From positions 1 through 64,000 of the IMG/VR virus record IMGVR_UViG_3300035665_003403: a DNA stretch of 64,000 nt; one strand, given 5' to 3'. Numbering within the stretch: position 1 is the first letter of the stretch; each line of letters starts with the position of its first letter. Source of the DNA: a virus. This document shows, piece after piece, positions 1 to 10,348 of the stretch. Below the pieces are notes generated by a model, which saw only the letters and a list, made by a program, of their open reading frames with translations, had not been told where the DNA came from and searched no databases. The position numbers and the translations under genes are program-made.

Positions 1-15
1 CATATTTTATAAATA
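1..15 (-). promoter_or_regulatory. TATTTATA motif before next minus-strand gene
   Basis: An exact TATTTATA (coding strand) lies at 8-15, four bases upstream of a minus-strand ATG at 3-1. This implies that the next gene starts at position 3 and runs off the window. The motif recurs upstream of many gene starts here. Confidence 0.4.
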
Positions 16-16
16 T

Positions 17-3000
17 TTAAAACATTCTAATTGGTCTTACTTTATATGATTCATTCTTAAATATACCTGTTGCAGTTCCTGTGTTAGTATTGAAATCCCA
101 AATCCAATATGAATTTGCATTATTTTGTGATGATGATACATAATATGTGTCAGTAAATCCACCACTTACTCCAAAATTAAAATAACTATCCAACGCACCG
201 ACTAATGGAACATTATTCAAATTTGTGTACATAGTGCTTAAATCATCTCTTGATGGTAAAAACCAATCAGAATAACCACCAACAGAATAATTTTCAGTTA
301 ATGTAACGGCAACACCAGATGGGTTACAATCATTAATTGAATAAAAATCAATCAAATTAGTTGAATTTGATTGACCCGAACCAAAATTGGTTGATGTTGA
401 ATAACCATCTAAAGTTATATCATAATTATCACAAGTAACTAAAGACGTTGGTGGTGTAGTTGATGGAGCGAATGGAGCCAATGACCCTAAATCATTTTCA
501 GCGCAAATATAACCCGTTAAACCATCTTGGTTAAGGTAATATATGAATCCACCACCAAATTTTTCACCTATATAATGTAATGGGACAAAAATTGTTACTT
601 GGTTACCATAGGCTGTACCAGCTGAATTTATAGCATATGCTCTAACATAATATGTTTGACCTAACACTAAACCTGTTAATTGACTATTAAATACACCAAT
701 ACCTGTACCATTTGATGTGTTACTATCAGATGTTGTTGGACTTGGGTTTGTTGACCAACAAACACCTCTTTGTATTACTGGTGAACCCCCATCATTACTA
801 ACTTCACCACCACTATCAGCTGTGTTACCAACAGGTAGAGTTTGTAGGTTACTTACAACTGTTGTTATAACAATAGGTAACGATGGTTCTTCTATTACTA
901 TGATATCACCATCATCGTCATCACCAACTTCGTCTTGTTCTGTATCATCAGAACCTATAATTGATATAGTACCTATAAATTCTGAACCACTACTAAATTG
1001 TTCCATATATACTGTATCATAATTAGAAATTAACGGGTCTTCACTACCTAACACTGTTGTGATTACATCAACTGAAGTTGTCGCTGAATTCGGGTTTGGG
1101 TTTTTGTTTCTAATAAATGGGTTATTACCTATAAGAAGACTATATCTTTTATATTGAAATTTTTGACTATCGAATATGGTGTTTGAATAAACACGAGTTG
1201 ACCCCCAAATAGTGGTTGCTGGTATTACCTGCTCAATTAAATCTGACCAATAAGTTCCAATCATGTCAGCAAAATTATTAATAGTGTCGTATGTGATTGA
1301 ATTACTGGTGTCGGCACATAATCCAGATGAATTAATGTATCTGTCATACAATAATCTTAGTGTTGGATATGATTGAAGAGTCTTTCTGTTTCTAACATCA
1401 ATTAATTCAGTTTGTAATACACTAATAAATTCATTAATATCTGTTATACCAGATAATAGTGTTGTTGTTAATTTATCTATTTCTATATCATCATCACCAC
1501 ATCTTGTTATATCACAACACCCTAATGGAATTGATGGGATTCGCTCTATCTTGGTACAAGTAATTTCACCATCACATGAATTAACAGAAAACCCAGATGG
1601 ACATGATATTGAATTAAATTCGGTACCTGACTTATCAGCCGTTGTGAATAATATATATTCATTTAATTGTGATTGTGTCGTTAATCCACTTAGTATGTCT
1701 GGTGTTGTATCATATATCTCAGCTGCAAAAGAGAATGCTGGTAGTGTATTAAAGTTAGCTCCCTCAAGTTCAATTATATTTAAACCAGATACTAAGGTAA
1801 TTGGGAATACATGCCAATTATAAAAATTAGCCCTCCATGCATCTAAATTAACTATTAAATTACCATTTAATTTAAGTCTAACATAATCATCACCAGCTAT
1901 ACCTAAAGAATATACTTTGGTTTCTGGTACATCAATACAAAATGAAAAACCAATAAATTCATTTGCGTCAGCTGCTGGGTTTCCAGATAACCCAGCAAAA
2001 TTTAACCTACCTTTGCTTGGTGATGTTGCTGGGTAGTCACCCCATAGGTTACTAATAACATTTTCTAATATTAGCACAGGTGAGCCACTACCATTATCTT
2101 CTCTAATTGGTCCAAAATTTCCAGCATCACCTAATGGTAATATTAAATTATCGATATTTTCATAAAAATTTGTTCCACCGCTACAGTAAATAATACTAGG
2201 GGCTGCTGTTGCTGCTGTGTATGTTTGACTAAAAGCTGTACCTCCAGTCGTTATTGTTTTTACACAATAATAACTATCTGATGTTAAAGTATAACCTTCG
2301 TTACAACCATAAATTTCTCCATCACAAGTTTTTCCAGTCAATAAACATGGGTTATTGTTAATATAACACATAACATCAGTTTCAATAGCTTTAGCTCCAT
2401 TTACGTTTAAATCGATTTCTTTAGTGTTTATAATTAGTCTAGAATCGTTTAAATTGTAATCAGTTTCTCTAATAAATTTATTTGTTGATAAATTCATTAT
2501 TGAAAAATTTCTATTTGTTGTATTGGAATTTGTGACCCAAGATTTTTTATTATCCACTACTTTAATTATATCAAAACCAAACGGTTTTTCTAATTTAATG
2601 TTTGTTGATTCTAATACGTTACAAGTTTTATTTAGCTTTATATCATCCAATAAAACACAGATATTAGAGCAAGAATTATTTACTTTAATTGTTAATTTTA
2701 TTTTTTTACCGTTTATTTCAGATAAAATACTTTCATCTGAAATTCTAAACGAATAATTTAACCAATTTGAATTAAATACTTTATTATTTAAACTTGTTTT
2801 AAATAAATCAAATCCATTAGTTAAACCAGATAATCCAGATTGTAAAAATAAAGTATCAACAAGGTTATTTATTGGTATATTACAATTTAATGGGTTTTTA
2901 CCAAAAATATCAACTGATGTGCATCCAGTATTTTGTTGACTATCTGAACCACAAATATGAAATCCGCTATAATCTTGAGTTTTTGTCAAATAATTATATA

Positions 3001-3532
3001 ATAAACCATTACCTATTGGGGTAAATAGAGTATCTTCATAAACTGTAATATACTTATCACCAATTGTTGTTGAACTTAGTACATCAATGGTTACATCAAC
3101 ATTTAATGTTTCTAAAATTTGAGATGGAGTGGTGCAATTTTCAAAATTGTTTGTTAAATTATCAATGAATGATTGACAATCTAATTTAAATAAATAATTA
3201 AAATTAATGTCTAAAAAACAATTATCATTATTAGTAAATTCAAATAAAGAACCATCGTTTTCATTTGAATTTATAATAACTTTAAATCCATTAGTTATAT
3301 CACACACAGTATCAATTGGCTGGGCGTATCTACAAGTTTGGTTTTCTGAATCATAATAAAAATTAGGGTGTAAATATTCACAATAAAATTTTTGAATAAA
3401 ATACGGTTTTAACCCACCACTACCATTTGGTGTAAAAATAGATATTGTACCATCTAAATTAAAGATTATTTGATTACCTGAATTTATTAGGTTATCAATA
3501 ATTTGGTTACTAAATTGTTCGATTAGACTCAT
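17..3532 (-). CDS. receptor-end tail protein with fibronectin-like and lectin-like domains
   Basis: A 1171-aa virion protein, probably a distal fibre or baseplate-attached receptor-binding protein. Residues about 454-617 look like a PA14-type sugar-binding beta-sandwich (GDDYVRLKLNG segment). Residues about 885-985 form a fibronectin-like repeat with the RGVCWST and YYVRAYAINSAGTAYG signatures common in Bacteroidota surface proteins. Residues about 990-1171 resemble the DUF1566/Lcl_C lectin-like fold (WFLPSRDDL, a YYVSSSQ segment and a C-terminal VRPIR). The start ATG overlaps the stop of the gpI-like gene upstream by four bases, so the two are probably translationally coupled. Being last in the baseplate operon after a gpI-like gene matches the position of the P2 fibre gene H. 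The domain names are recognised by eye and the receptor role is inferred. Confidence 0.65.
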   Translation of the reverse strand: MSLIEQFSNQIIDNLINSGNQIIFNLDGTISIFTPNGSGGLKPYFIQKFYCEYLHPNFYYDSENQTCRYAQPIDTVCDITNGFKVIINSNENDGSLFEFTNNDNCFLDINFNYLFKLDCQSFIDNLTNNFENCTTPSQILETLNVDVTIDVLSSTTIGDKYITVYEDTLFTPIGNGLLYNYLTKTQDYSGFHICGSDSQQNTGCTSVDIFGKNPLNCNIPINNLVDTLFLQSGLSGLTNGFDLFKTSLNNKVFNSNWLNYSFRISDESILSEINGKKIKLTIKVNNSCSNICVLLDDIKLNKTCNVLESTNIKLEKPFGFDIIKVVDNKKSWVTNSNTTNRNFSIMNLSTNKFIRETDYNLNDSRLIINTKEIDLNVNGAKAIETDVMCYINNNPCLLTGKTCDGEIYGCNEGYTLTSDSYYCVKTITTGGTAFSQTYTAATAAPSIIYCSGGTNFYENIDNLILPLGDAGNFGPIREDNGSGSPVLILENVISNLWGDYPATSPSKGRLNFAGLSGNPAADANEFIGFSFCIDVPETKVYSLGIAGDDYVRLKLNGNLIVNLDAWRANFYNWHVFPITLVSGLNIIELEGANFNTLPAFSFAAEIYDTTPDILSGLTTQSQLNEYILFTTADKSGTEFNSISCPSGFSVNSCDGEITCTKIERIPSIPLGCCDITRCGDDDIEIDKLTTTLLSGITDINEFISVLQTELIDVRNRKTLQSYPTLRLLYDRYINSSGLCADTSNSITYDTINNFADMIGTYWSDLIEQVIPATTIWGSTRVYSNTIFDSQKFQYKRYSLLIGNNPFIRNKNPNPNSATTSVDVITTVLGSEDPLISNYDTVYMEQFSSGSEFIGTISIIGSDDTEQDEVGDDDDGDIIVIEEPSLPIVITTVVSNLQTLPVGNTADSGGEVSNDGGSPVIQRGVCWSTNPSPTTSDSNTSNGTGIGVFNSQLTGLVLGQTYYVRAYAINSAGTAYGNQVTIFVPLHYIGEKFGGGFIYYLNQDGLTGYICAENDLGSLAPFAPSTTPPTSLVTCDNYDITLDGYSTSTNFGSGQSNSTNLIDFYSINDCNPSGVAVTLTENYSVGGYSDWFLPSRDDLSTMYTNLNNVPLVGALDSYFNFGVSGGFTDTYYVSSSQNNANSYWIWDFNTNTGTATGIFKNESYKVRPIRMF

Positions 3533-6177
3533 CCTTGATAAATATCAGTACATCCAATTATTTTTGATGGTCTTCTCAAATAAGTATTTATTATTATACT
3601 AGTTGATGTGTCAGATAGGTCGGTAAAACCAGCTTGTGTTATTTTACAACCATAACCAACCTGACCATCAAATGGGTCAACAATACCAGGTATTGGTATT
3701 GTTAAATTTGGGATACAATTTGAACCATCTGGTGTTACTACTTTAAATGAAGAGTCTTGTCTTGAAAATTTCAAATATAAGTCACCATTTATATTTATAT
3801 CATCATCAGTTGGGTTTACTTTCCAGCTACAACCAACATAAGAGCCACATAATTGTGATGAATCGCAACAAATATAACCTGAATTTATAATTGTTTCACT
3901 CAAAACCGCAGTACCAAATGTATCATACATAAATGGTGTTCCATTATTTAATAAACAACATTCTTGAGATGTATATTTAGAAGTTCTTAACACTAAAGAA
4001 CCATTTTCATAATATGGTGTACCATCTGAATTGTACTGATAATATTGGAATATTAATACCCCTTGTACTTCGTTACCGTTTTCATCAAATGGTGTTGTAC
4101 CAGCCATATTAACACAAGGTGTTTCTTGGTTATTATTAGCATCCTTAGATATACAAATACTAAGTGATTTATTTATTGACGTGTTGTCACAACCACATTC
4201 ATTTTTTGAATCATGAACTGGGTTATCAATTAACATTGGTTCAATGACTAGGCAACCATCCAAATCAAATCCATTTAATGTAGAGCTATTAACATATGTT
4301 TCTCCACTATAATTATTAATACTACCAAAATTATAATTATAAAATAATTCATCAACAACCTCAGTTATTGTTTCACTAGTTAATGTTAATCCAGAATAGT
4401 TTGGAATTATATTTGTAAATTGACTCAAATACTTACTACCTCTATCATATGGTCCAACGTGTGGGTTATTACCACTATTTTTATCGATAGTAGGTTGTAG
4501 CCCACCAGTTTCTCTATACCATAATCCATTACCTTGGAAGTAAAATTCATCTGAATCTATTGGTTTTGGGTATCCATTGATATCTACTGGGTATAATGAT
4601 AAATCGGTACTAAGATTATTCAATGATAAAATGCTATTAAAATAATCCATATCGATTTTATTTTTAGCTAAATAGTGATATTCATTAAAATCAATTAAAC
4701 CATTTGGTGTCCCAATCATCTTGAATAAAAATTCCACACTCTTTCTAGTACCTTTTGACTTCCAAATCCAAGGTGCATTTAAAACCAATCTTCTCCAAAA
4801 TTCAATTTCTGATTCAGCTGGAGTTAAACCATAAGTTTGTCCAGAATATGTTGATTTACTTACGGAAGTATATGAATTTAATAAATTGGTGTAATCAACC
4901 ATAGATGGGATTGCATCCCAACCCATATTTCTGGCTATATTTTTAACATTTAAATCTGGGGTATTATCTAACTTATCATATGAAATACTATTTGCTATGG
5001 ATATTCCATATATTAGTTGATTCATATCATCAAATGACCTACCATATATTGCTAATAATTTACTTATCTTTTGACCATCATCATCGTTAATTGTGTTTAA
5101 AACTATAGGTAAAGTATCGAATTCACTTATTGAGTTAGAAACTAGGAATCTTCTAATTAAATTTGAGGATTCTAAATCCGATTTTTCAGATAAATTTAGT
5201 AGTTTATTTGCATAATCAGTATAATCTGTTGTTTGATAATCTAGATTATAACCATCAAAAACTGGCCATGTTATATTTTCTATTGTATACAATAAAACAC
5301 CACTATTAGATACCATTGGTATTGAAAATGATGCTCTATATAATGGGATTGATTGTCTATTCAATAAATGTTTCTCAAATACAGATAAACTATTGAAAAA
5401 CTTATTACATTGGATATCGTTTGGTTTAATATGAAAATAACTTGAGCCTGAAACACCAGAAAATGGATTTCCATTAACCTGTATTGTTAAATAATCATTA
5501 TTTAGTGATGTTGCACCAGTAAAATTAGTTATAGGGTATTCAATATTATTGATTAAAACACTATAAGAAGCATAATTTACTGAAATATTTCTTAATGAAT
5601 TTTCGTTTGTAAACGAATTTAATACTTCACCATCAATTAAAAAATTAATACCATACTGATTAGATATATTATTAGTTGGGACTGTAAATGAAGCTGTGTT
5701 TGTTGTTAAATCAAACGAATAATTATTGTATGTTGTACCAGTTATAACACCAATACCAGTTGTTGTGTTTATAATTGGTGTTACATATAAGGAAGCTGGC
5801 CAATTTAAAATTATTTTTTCTAAAGAAACTCTAACAAATTCTGTTAATGACCCAAATAATGCGTAATTTTGTAATTTAGTGTTATCTAAATTTAGTGAAT
5901 ATTTAAAATTGTTATCTAATATGGTTATTGTTTCACTTATTGTTGAATCTAATGTGGTTAATGATTCAAAATTAGAAAAACTTGTTGTTGCGTAATTTTT
6001 ATCTTTTTTTTTAGATAAATTTGTTGTAACAACAAATGAACCTACAGAAAATTGTGGTGTGTTTTCACTATTAGTGAATTGTAAACCAACCACATCAGTT
6101 GAAAATGGACGATATTCTATATTATCGTTAAAAAATACTCTTTTGGCGTAACCTGGTACCCTTATTCTATTAGACAT
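3529..6177 (-). CDS. gpI-like baseplate protein
   Basis: An 882-aa protein. The middle (about residues 370-510) resembles the P2 gpI / phage tail protein I family: a YGRSFDDMN segment, a D/N-rich NVKNIARNMGWD helix, then EFWRRLVLNAPWIWKSKGTRKSVEFLFKM broken over residues about 465-490, where tail-protein-I members carry a comparable 'K.GT..ai' turn. The N-terminal third is beta-rich and unrecognised. The C-terminal 220 residues are cysteine-rich (CGCDN, CCLLNNG, CCDSSQLCG) and could bind metal or form cross-links. It overlaps both neighbours by a few bases. In P2-like tails gpI joins the baseplate wedge to the fibre, and here the next gene downstream is the fibre-type protein. Family assignment is moderate. 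Confidence 0.55.
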   Translation of the reverse strand: MSNRIRVPGYAKRVFFNDNIEYRPFSTDVVGLQFTNSENTPQFSVGSFVVTTNLSKKKDKNYATTSFSNFESLTTLDSTISETITILDNNFKYSLNLDNTKLQNYALFGSLTEFVRVSLEKIILNWPASLYVTPIINTTTGIGVITGTTYNNYSFDLTTNTASFTVPTNNISNQYGINFLIDGEVLNSFTNENSLRNISVNYASYSVLINNIEYPITNFTGATSLNNDYLTIQVNGNPFSGVSGSSYFHIKPNDIQCNKFFNSLSVFEKHLLNRQSIPLYRASFSIPMVSNSGVLLYTIENITWPVFDGYNLDYQTTDYTDYANKLLNLSEKSDLESSNLIRRFLVSNSISEFDTLPIVLNTINDDDGQKISKLLAIYGRSFDDMNQLIYGISIANSISYDKLDNTPDLNVKNIARNMGWDAIPSMVDYTNLLNSYTSVSKSTYSGQTYGLTPAESEIEFWRRLVLNAPWIWKSKGTRKSVEFLFKMIGTPNGLIDFNEYHYLAKNKIDMDYFNSILSLNNLSTDLSLYPVDINGYPKPIDSDEFYFQGNGLWYRETGGLQPTIDKNSGNNPHVGPYDRGSKYLSQFTNIIPNYSGLTLTSETITEVVDELFYNYNFGSINNYSGETYVNSSTLNGFDLDGCLVIEPMLIDNPVHDSKNECGCDNTSINKSLSICISKDANNNQETPCVNMAGTTPFDENGNEVQGVLIFQYYQYNSDGTPYYENGSLVLRTSKYTSQECCLLNNGTPFMYDTFGTAVLSETIINSGYICCDSSQLCGSYVGCSWKVNPTDDDININGDLYLKFSRQDSSFKVVTPDGSNCIPNLTIPIPGIVDPFDGQVGYGCKITQAGFTDLSDTSTSIIINTYLRRPSKIIGCTDIYQG

Positions 6178-7084
6178 TTATTATTGCATTAAAGTTTTTA
6201 GTAAAATCAATATTAGCTCTTTCTTCCCTTACTTCAAATAATGGTTTTCCATTAAAAGAATCTTTTATCTCAAATAAATTATATTGCTTGTAAATCTGAT
6301 TATTGTTATTATAAATGGTGTAAATACCATCATCAATTGATTTACTTTGATTACCAAATAAACCATATGATAAAGTTTCAATATCTTGGTCTACCATTTC
6401 CAATTCGATAACTAATGGGTTAAAAAATGTATTTGTTAAAATAACATTTTGGTTTGGTTGACCAATAAATGGAAAATCATTTGGTTTAACATTTGGTGCA
6501 GAACTTGGTGATACAGTACAGAAAACCAAAGATGAGTTATCATTAAATCTATACCTTATAGCTTTTTGGTTGCTATTTGTTAAATTTTGATTTACAGCCT
6601 CACTTCTATTATTTGACGTTATTATCCTAAATAGATTAGGAATCTTAGTATCGGATGAATTATTTTCATTCAAATACTCAATTCTATAACCAATTAACCC
6701 ATTATTTTCAAATTTATCAACCAAATCTGTTGGTACATTTGCTAAATCAAATAATATTCCCTTTATATTTGGATATGCTGATAAAACACCAACATCTGTA
6801 ATTTTTAATCTTATTTCTAATGGTTTTATAATTATAGTGTAAATTCCCTTTGCTGAAAATTCACTAACTGGTAGTCTTAAAGTGTATAAACCACCAAAAG
6901 CTTCAAACGTAACTCCAGTACCCCTATTTGGGTTATTTACCTTAGTTAACACATTATTTGAATCTAACTTAATCAAATTTGTGTTACCAATAACACTTCT
7001 AGATTGTGAATAATGATAAAAAATTTCCACATCTGATGGTGATACATCAGCACCTCTAACATTTCCTACTGTTCCTGTTGCCAT
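6170..7084 (-). CDS. baseplate-operon protein, function unknown
   Basis: A 304-aa soluble protein with no signal peptide or membrane segment. It begins MATGTVGNVRGADVSPSDVE and is predicted to be mostly beta-strand, with several short Gly/Pro turns (GRGTGVTFEAFGGLYTLRLP). It overlaps the gpI-like gene by eight bases and follows the 253-aa gene with a three-base gap, so it is part of the baseplate transcription unit. A structural role in the baseplate or in fibre attachment is inferred only from position. I do not recognise the family. Confidence 0.6.
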   Translation of the reverse strand: MATGTVGNVRGADVSPSDVEIFYHYSQSRSVIGNTNLIKLDSNNVLTKVNNPNRGTGVTFEAFGGLYTLRLPVSEFSAKGIYTIIIKPLEIRLKITDVGVLSAYPNIKGILFDLANVPTDLVDKFENNGLIGYRIEYLNENNSSDTKIPNLFRIITSNNRSEAVNQNLTNSNQKAIRYRFNDNSSLVFCTVSPSSAPNVKPNDFPFIGQPNQNVILTNTFFNPLVIELEMVDQDIETLSYGLFGNQSKSIDDGIYTIYNNNNQIYKQYNLFEIKDSFNGKPLFEVREERANIDFTKNFNAIINV

Positions 7085-7087
7085 AAT

Positions 7088-7849
7088 TTAAAATTTAAAA
7101 ATATTGTAATATTCTCCATTATATCTAACCAAATCGTTCAAACTATTTATTTCAGATAATCTAATGTGTGGTTCAAATACGTTTATTTTTCCTCTATCAA
7201 TAAATACATCGGAATTAACTTCTGGTTGTGCTGTGATACCAAATAAATATTCTTCTTTAGTTAATGCTGATAATTCACTATTTGTTTGATTAAACCCTTG
7301 TCCGCTATAAATTATATTTGTTATTGTATTATTCAAAAAATTTGTACTACCTGAAATATCTGAATACAATATACCATATGTTTGACCAGTAGTACCGATT
7401 AATGGGTCGAAATTATTAGCATCTATGGTATAAATGATGTTTGGTGTTGTTGATATTACTTTATTTACCCCATCAATCAAATTACCATCAAAAGTTTGAT
7501 ATTGTTCTGAAGTTATATTTACATTTGGTTGATACTTACTATTTTCATCATATGAAGTAACAAGTTCAATCTTTGAATCTGTAATATAGTTAATAACAGA
7601 ATTATTTTTTGAATAAAAATCACTATTATTGGCATTTATTGACCTTGTTACGAAATCAAAATTTGAAAATAATGATTGTAATTTAGCCTTTTCATAAACT
7701 TCATCAGTAAATAACCCCATATCATCAAATGATTGATTTATAAAGATATTAAATGAAAAAGTAGTAGCTGTTATACTTCCATAATTATCACTAAAATCAC
7801 GCCTATCGATATAGTTTTCTAATAATATTTTTCGTTTTATAAAGTCCAT
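7088..7849 (-). CDS. baseplate-operon protein, function unknown
   Basis: A 253-aa protein rich in Asn, Ser, Tyr and Phe, with no signal peptide or membrane helix. The N-terminus (MDFIKRKILLENYIDRRDF) is a short basic/acidic helix and the remainder looks beta-rich. Its ATG overlaps the stop of the 270-aa gene upstream by one base, so translation is probably coupled. Position between clear baseplate genes suggests a structural protein. The family is not recognised. Confidence 0.6.
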   Translation of the reverse strand: MDFIKRKILLENYIDRRDFSDNYGSITATTFSFNIFINQSFDDMGLFTDEVYEKAKLQSLFSNFDFVTRSINANNSDFYSKNNSVINYITDSKIELVTSYDENSKYQPNVNITSEQYQTFDGNLIDGVNKVISTTPNIIYTIDANNFDPLIGTTGQTYGILYSDISGSTNFLNNTITNIIYSGQGFNQTNSELSALTKEEYLFGITAQPEVNSDVFIDRGKINVFEPHIRLSEINSLNDLVRYNGEYYNIFKF

Positions 7850-8661
7850 TACAGTGTTTGTGCTTGAAATAATAATAAATTCAAATCATTACCTGAATAA
7901 TTAACGTTATTTGAATAGTTATCATCTATCTTATAAGTATATTTAAATGATGTTTTTATTAAATCATATTTTGTATATAATTTATCGTTTAATTCAGATA
8001 TTATTTGTGGTGTTGATACAGTTGATAAAATTATCGATTTACCTGTCTTTAAATTATTGAAGACAGCTTTCATGTATAATGAATTAACCACATCTGTTAT
8101 GTCATCTTTAAAATAATATAAAAAATAACCATCATGTTCACCTCTTGGTCTAGTTGATGGGTTTGATAAGGTGAATTTTACTTGAATTTGATTTGCTGGT
8201 TTAACAAAACCAACTGATGGTAAAGTTACATATAAATCATTTAAAGTTAATTTAGGGTATAATACAATATTAAATAATTCATTCTGATTTAATGCATTAT
8301 CTGAATCATAAAAAGTTAATGTTAAATTAGAGTTGGTAAAAACATTTTTTTTCATGGATAAATCAGAATCTGAAAATCCAATGTCACCATAAGTAACTTG
8401 AGTCATAACATTATTTATTAATAAAAATATATTATAAGTAATGTTATCGATAAACGTTAAATCTAAATTAACTGGATGTATTCTTACTTTTTCGTAATCA
8501 ACAATTTCATTTATGTGGTTATTAACTTCTTTTGGCACAAAAACACTATCAATCAAATCATCTTGGTCTATTATACCAAAATTATTTTTAATATTCAATT
8601 GAATATTAATAGTATCCCCAGAAAACTGGTTTTGATTTATTGTTAGTTTATTAGCAAACAT
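7849..8661 (-). CDS. baseplate-operon protein, function unknown
   Basis: A 270-aa protein, probably beta-rich, with repeated hydrophobic/Asn strands and no catalytic motif that I can see. It begins MFANKLTINQNQFSGDTINI. It overlaps the 565-aa gene upstream by 11 bases and the gene downstream by one base. This tight packing with baseplate genes supports a virion structural role. No family is recognised. Confidence 0.6.
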   Translation of the reverse strand: MFANKLTINQNQFSGDTINIQLNIKNNFGIIDQDDLIDSVFVPKEVNNHINEIVDYEKVRIHPVNLDLTFIDNITYNIFLLINNVMTQVTYGDIGFSDSDLSMKKNVFTNSNLTLTFYDSDNALNQNELFNIVLYPKLTLNDLYVTLPSVGFVKPANQIQVKFTLSNPSTRPRGEHDGYFLYYFKDDITDVVNSLYMKAVFNNLKTGKSIILSTVSTPQIISELNDKLYTKYDLIKTSFKYTYKIDDNYSNNVNYSGNDLNLLLFQAQTL

Positions 8662-10348
8662 CGTCTGAATTATTTACCACAAAATTATTATTACCAATAT
8701 TAACACCAATTGGGTCTGGGATTGTTGGGCCACTAAAATATAATCCCCATAAATTAAATGGGTCTTGTCTTTTTAGTATAACATTAAAATTATTATAAAT
8801 GTAATGACACCCATTTATAAAAGGAAAATCCAATTTTTCTGATAATACGTTTTTATCACCTACATTTAGTAAATCTCTCCAAACATATTTACCATTACCT
8901 AAATCTGTATAATAACTTGGTATATTAACTGTTAGTTCATCACCTTCTTCTATATAATCAGAAAATTCTCGTATTTTAATTAAATGATGAGCCTTATAAT
9001 AATAACCTTCATTTCTTGGACCTAATGCGAATAATACACCAGTACTTTTTTCCCTTATATTTGTATTAAATCTATGATGTACCTCGGATAATGTTATTTC
9101 CTTTAAAGTTTTCACATTATATTCAACTATATCACCATAAAATTTTGTGTCGTTTATAGTTATATTGTTTTCTAATGCATCATAACTTATAAAAGGTAAA
9201 TTATTTATATTACCATGTATTTTATTTATAATTGGTATCTGTCTTAAAGATGAATTTATTTGACCATCGTTTAGAGTTTGTATATAATTTGTTTCAATTC
9301 CAGATGATAAGTTAGTGAATTTGCTTTTGCTATCTGTTTTAATTAATGTTAAATATAATTCACTAATAGGTCTACCTAAATTATCAATTAAATTTGTTGT
9401 ATCAATATCATCATTAACAACAAATTGAAAAACATCATCATCATAAATTGTTTTTGTAAAAGCAGCTTTATAAATATCAAAAGAATCCTCACTTAAAATA
9501 ACTGAATTTACTGTTGATACTTTTTCAAATATTCTAAAATAGTATTTTGATTCAAAACCATCAATTATTTTAACAAATCTAGTGTTTGAATTTATTGAAA
9601 TACCAAATAGTGGTATATCGATTGAAAAATAATTATCTTTTAATGACCCATCTTCTAATCCAACACTTTTAACCTCATGTATTGAATTATAATTTGTTGA
9701 CGTTTGATTAGTTGCATTTTTTAATAAAATTAAATCACCAACTTTTAAATTGTGTTTTATTGGACAACATAATGAAATCATATTCTTATTTGCCACTATA
9801 ATTGGTGTCCTATTTATAATTAATAATCCACCATTTATCAAATAGTGCGTATCGTCCATACTAGATGGGTAAGTTATCATTAAATCCCAATTTTTTACAT
9901 TAGAATTATTTGTATCTATAGTAAATGAAAAACTATTTCTATTTGGTTCCATATCAACAAATCTACATGGTTGATTTGCTGCTCTTGTTGGGTCAAAATA
10001 TCCAAACCAACCATTTATCTCTTTTAAATTATCTGAAACTGAATTCTCAAAAGAATCCGCATTAAAATCTGCATTATCAAAATAATTTAATGTCCCATTT
10101 TTTGATTCGTCACTCATATTAAATAATGGATTTGAAATCAATGGGGAAATATTACCAATTAATCTATATTTGTTTGAAGAATTTCTTTCAGAATTAAATT
10201 GTTCATTTAAATTAACTGAATGATTAATATCATTCTTTTGCAATGTTAGTAATTCTTGATTTAACTCAACCTTTATAAAAGTGTCTTGATTTAAAGAACT
10301 TTTAGATTCCTTACTACCTAATATTTGTTTTATTCTATTTATTGACAC
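8651..10348 (-). CDS. baseplate-operon protein with GTG start, function unknown
   Basis: A 565-aa protein. The start codon is GTG at 10348-10346 (protein begins MSINRIKQILGSKES); no suitable ATG lies near the N-terminus. The start overlaps the stop of the 944-aa gene by ten bases. The N-terminal 60 residues are polar and helical; the rest is beta-rich, with aromatic-Gly turns such as NGWFGYFDPTRAANQPCRF. No enzyme motif, signal peptide or membrane helix is visible. A structural baseplate component is the likely role from context only. Confidence 0.6.
   Translation of the reverse strand: MSINRIKQILGSKESKSSLNQDTFIKVELNQELLTLQKNDINHSVNLNEQFNSERNSSNKYRLIGNISPLISNPLFNMSDESKNGTLNYFDNADFNADSFENSVSDNLKEINGWFGYFDPTRAANQPCRFVDMEPNRNSFSFTIDTNNSNVKNWDLMITYPSSMDDTHYLINGGLLIINRTPIIVANKNMISLCCPIKHNLKVGDLILLKNATNQTSTNYNSIHEVKSVGLEDGSLKDNYFSIDIPLFGISINSNTRFVKIIDGFESKYYFRIFEKVSTVNSVILSEDSFDIYKAAFTKTIYDDDVFQFVVNDDIDTTNLIDNLGRPISELYLTLIKTDSKSKFTNLSSGIETNYIQTLNDGQINSSLRQIPIINKIHGNINNLPFISYDALENNITINDTKFYGDIVEYNVKTLKEITLSEVHHRFNTNIREKSTGVLFALGPRNEGYYYKAHHLIKIREFSDYIEEGDELTVNIPSYYTDLGNGKYVWRDLLNVGDKNVLSEKLDFPFINGCHYIYNNFNVILKRQDPFNLWGLYFSGPTIPDPIGVNIGNNNFVVNNSDDVC

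Noticed and set aside
17-300. Diversity-generating retroelement variable region
   Set aside because: The lectin-like C-terminus is suggestive, but no reverse transcriptase, template repeat or accessory gene is in the window; kept only as a check.
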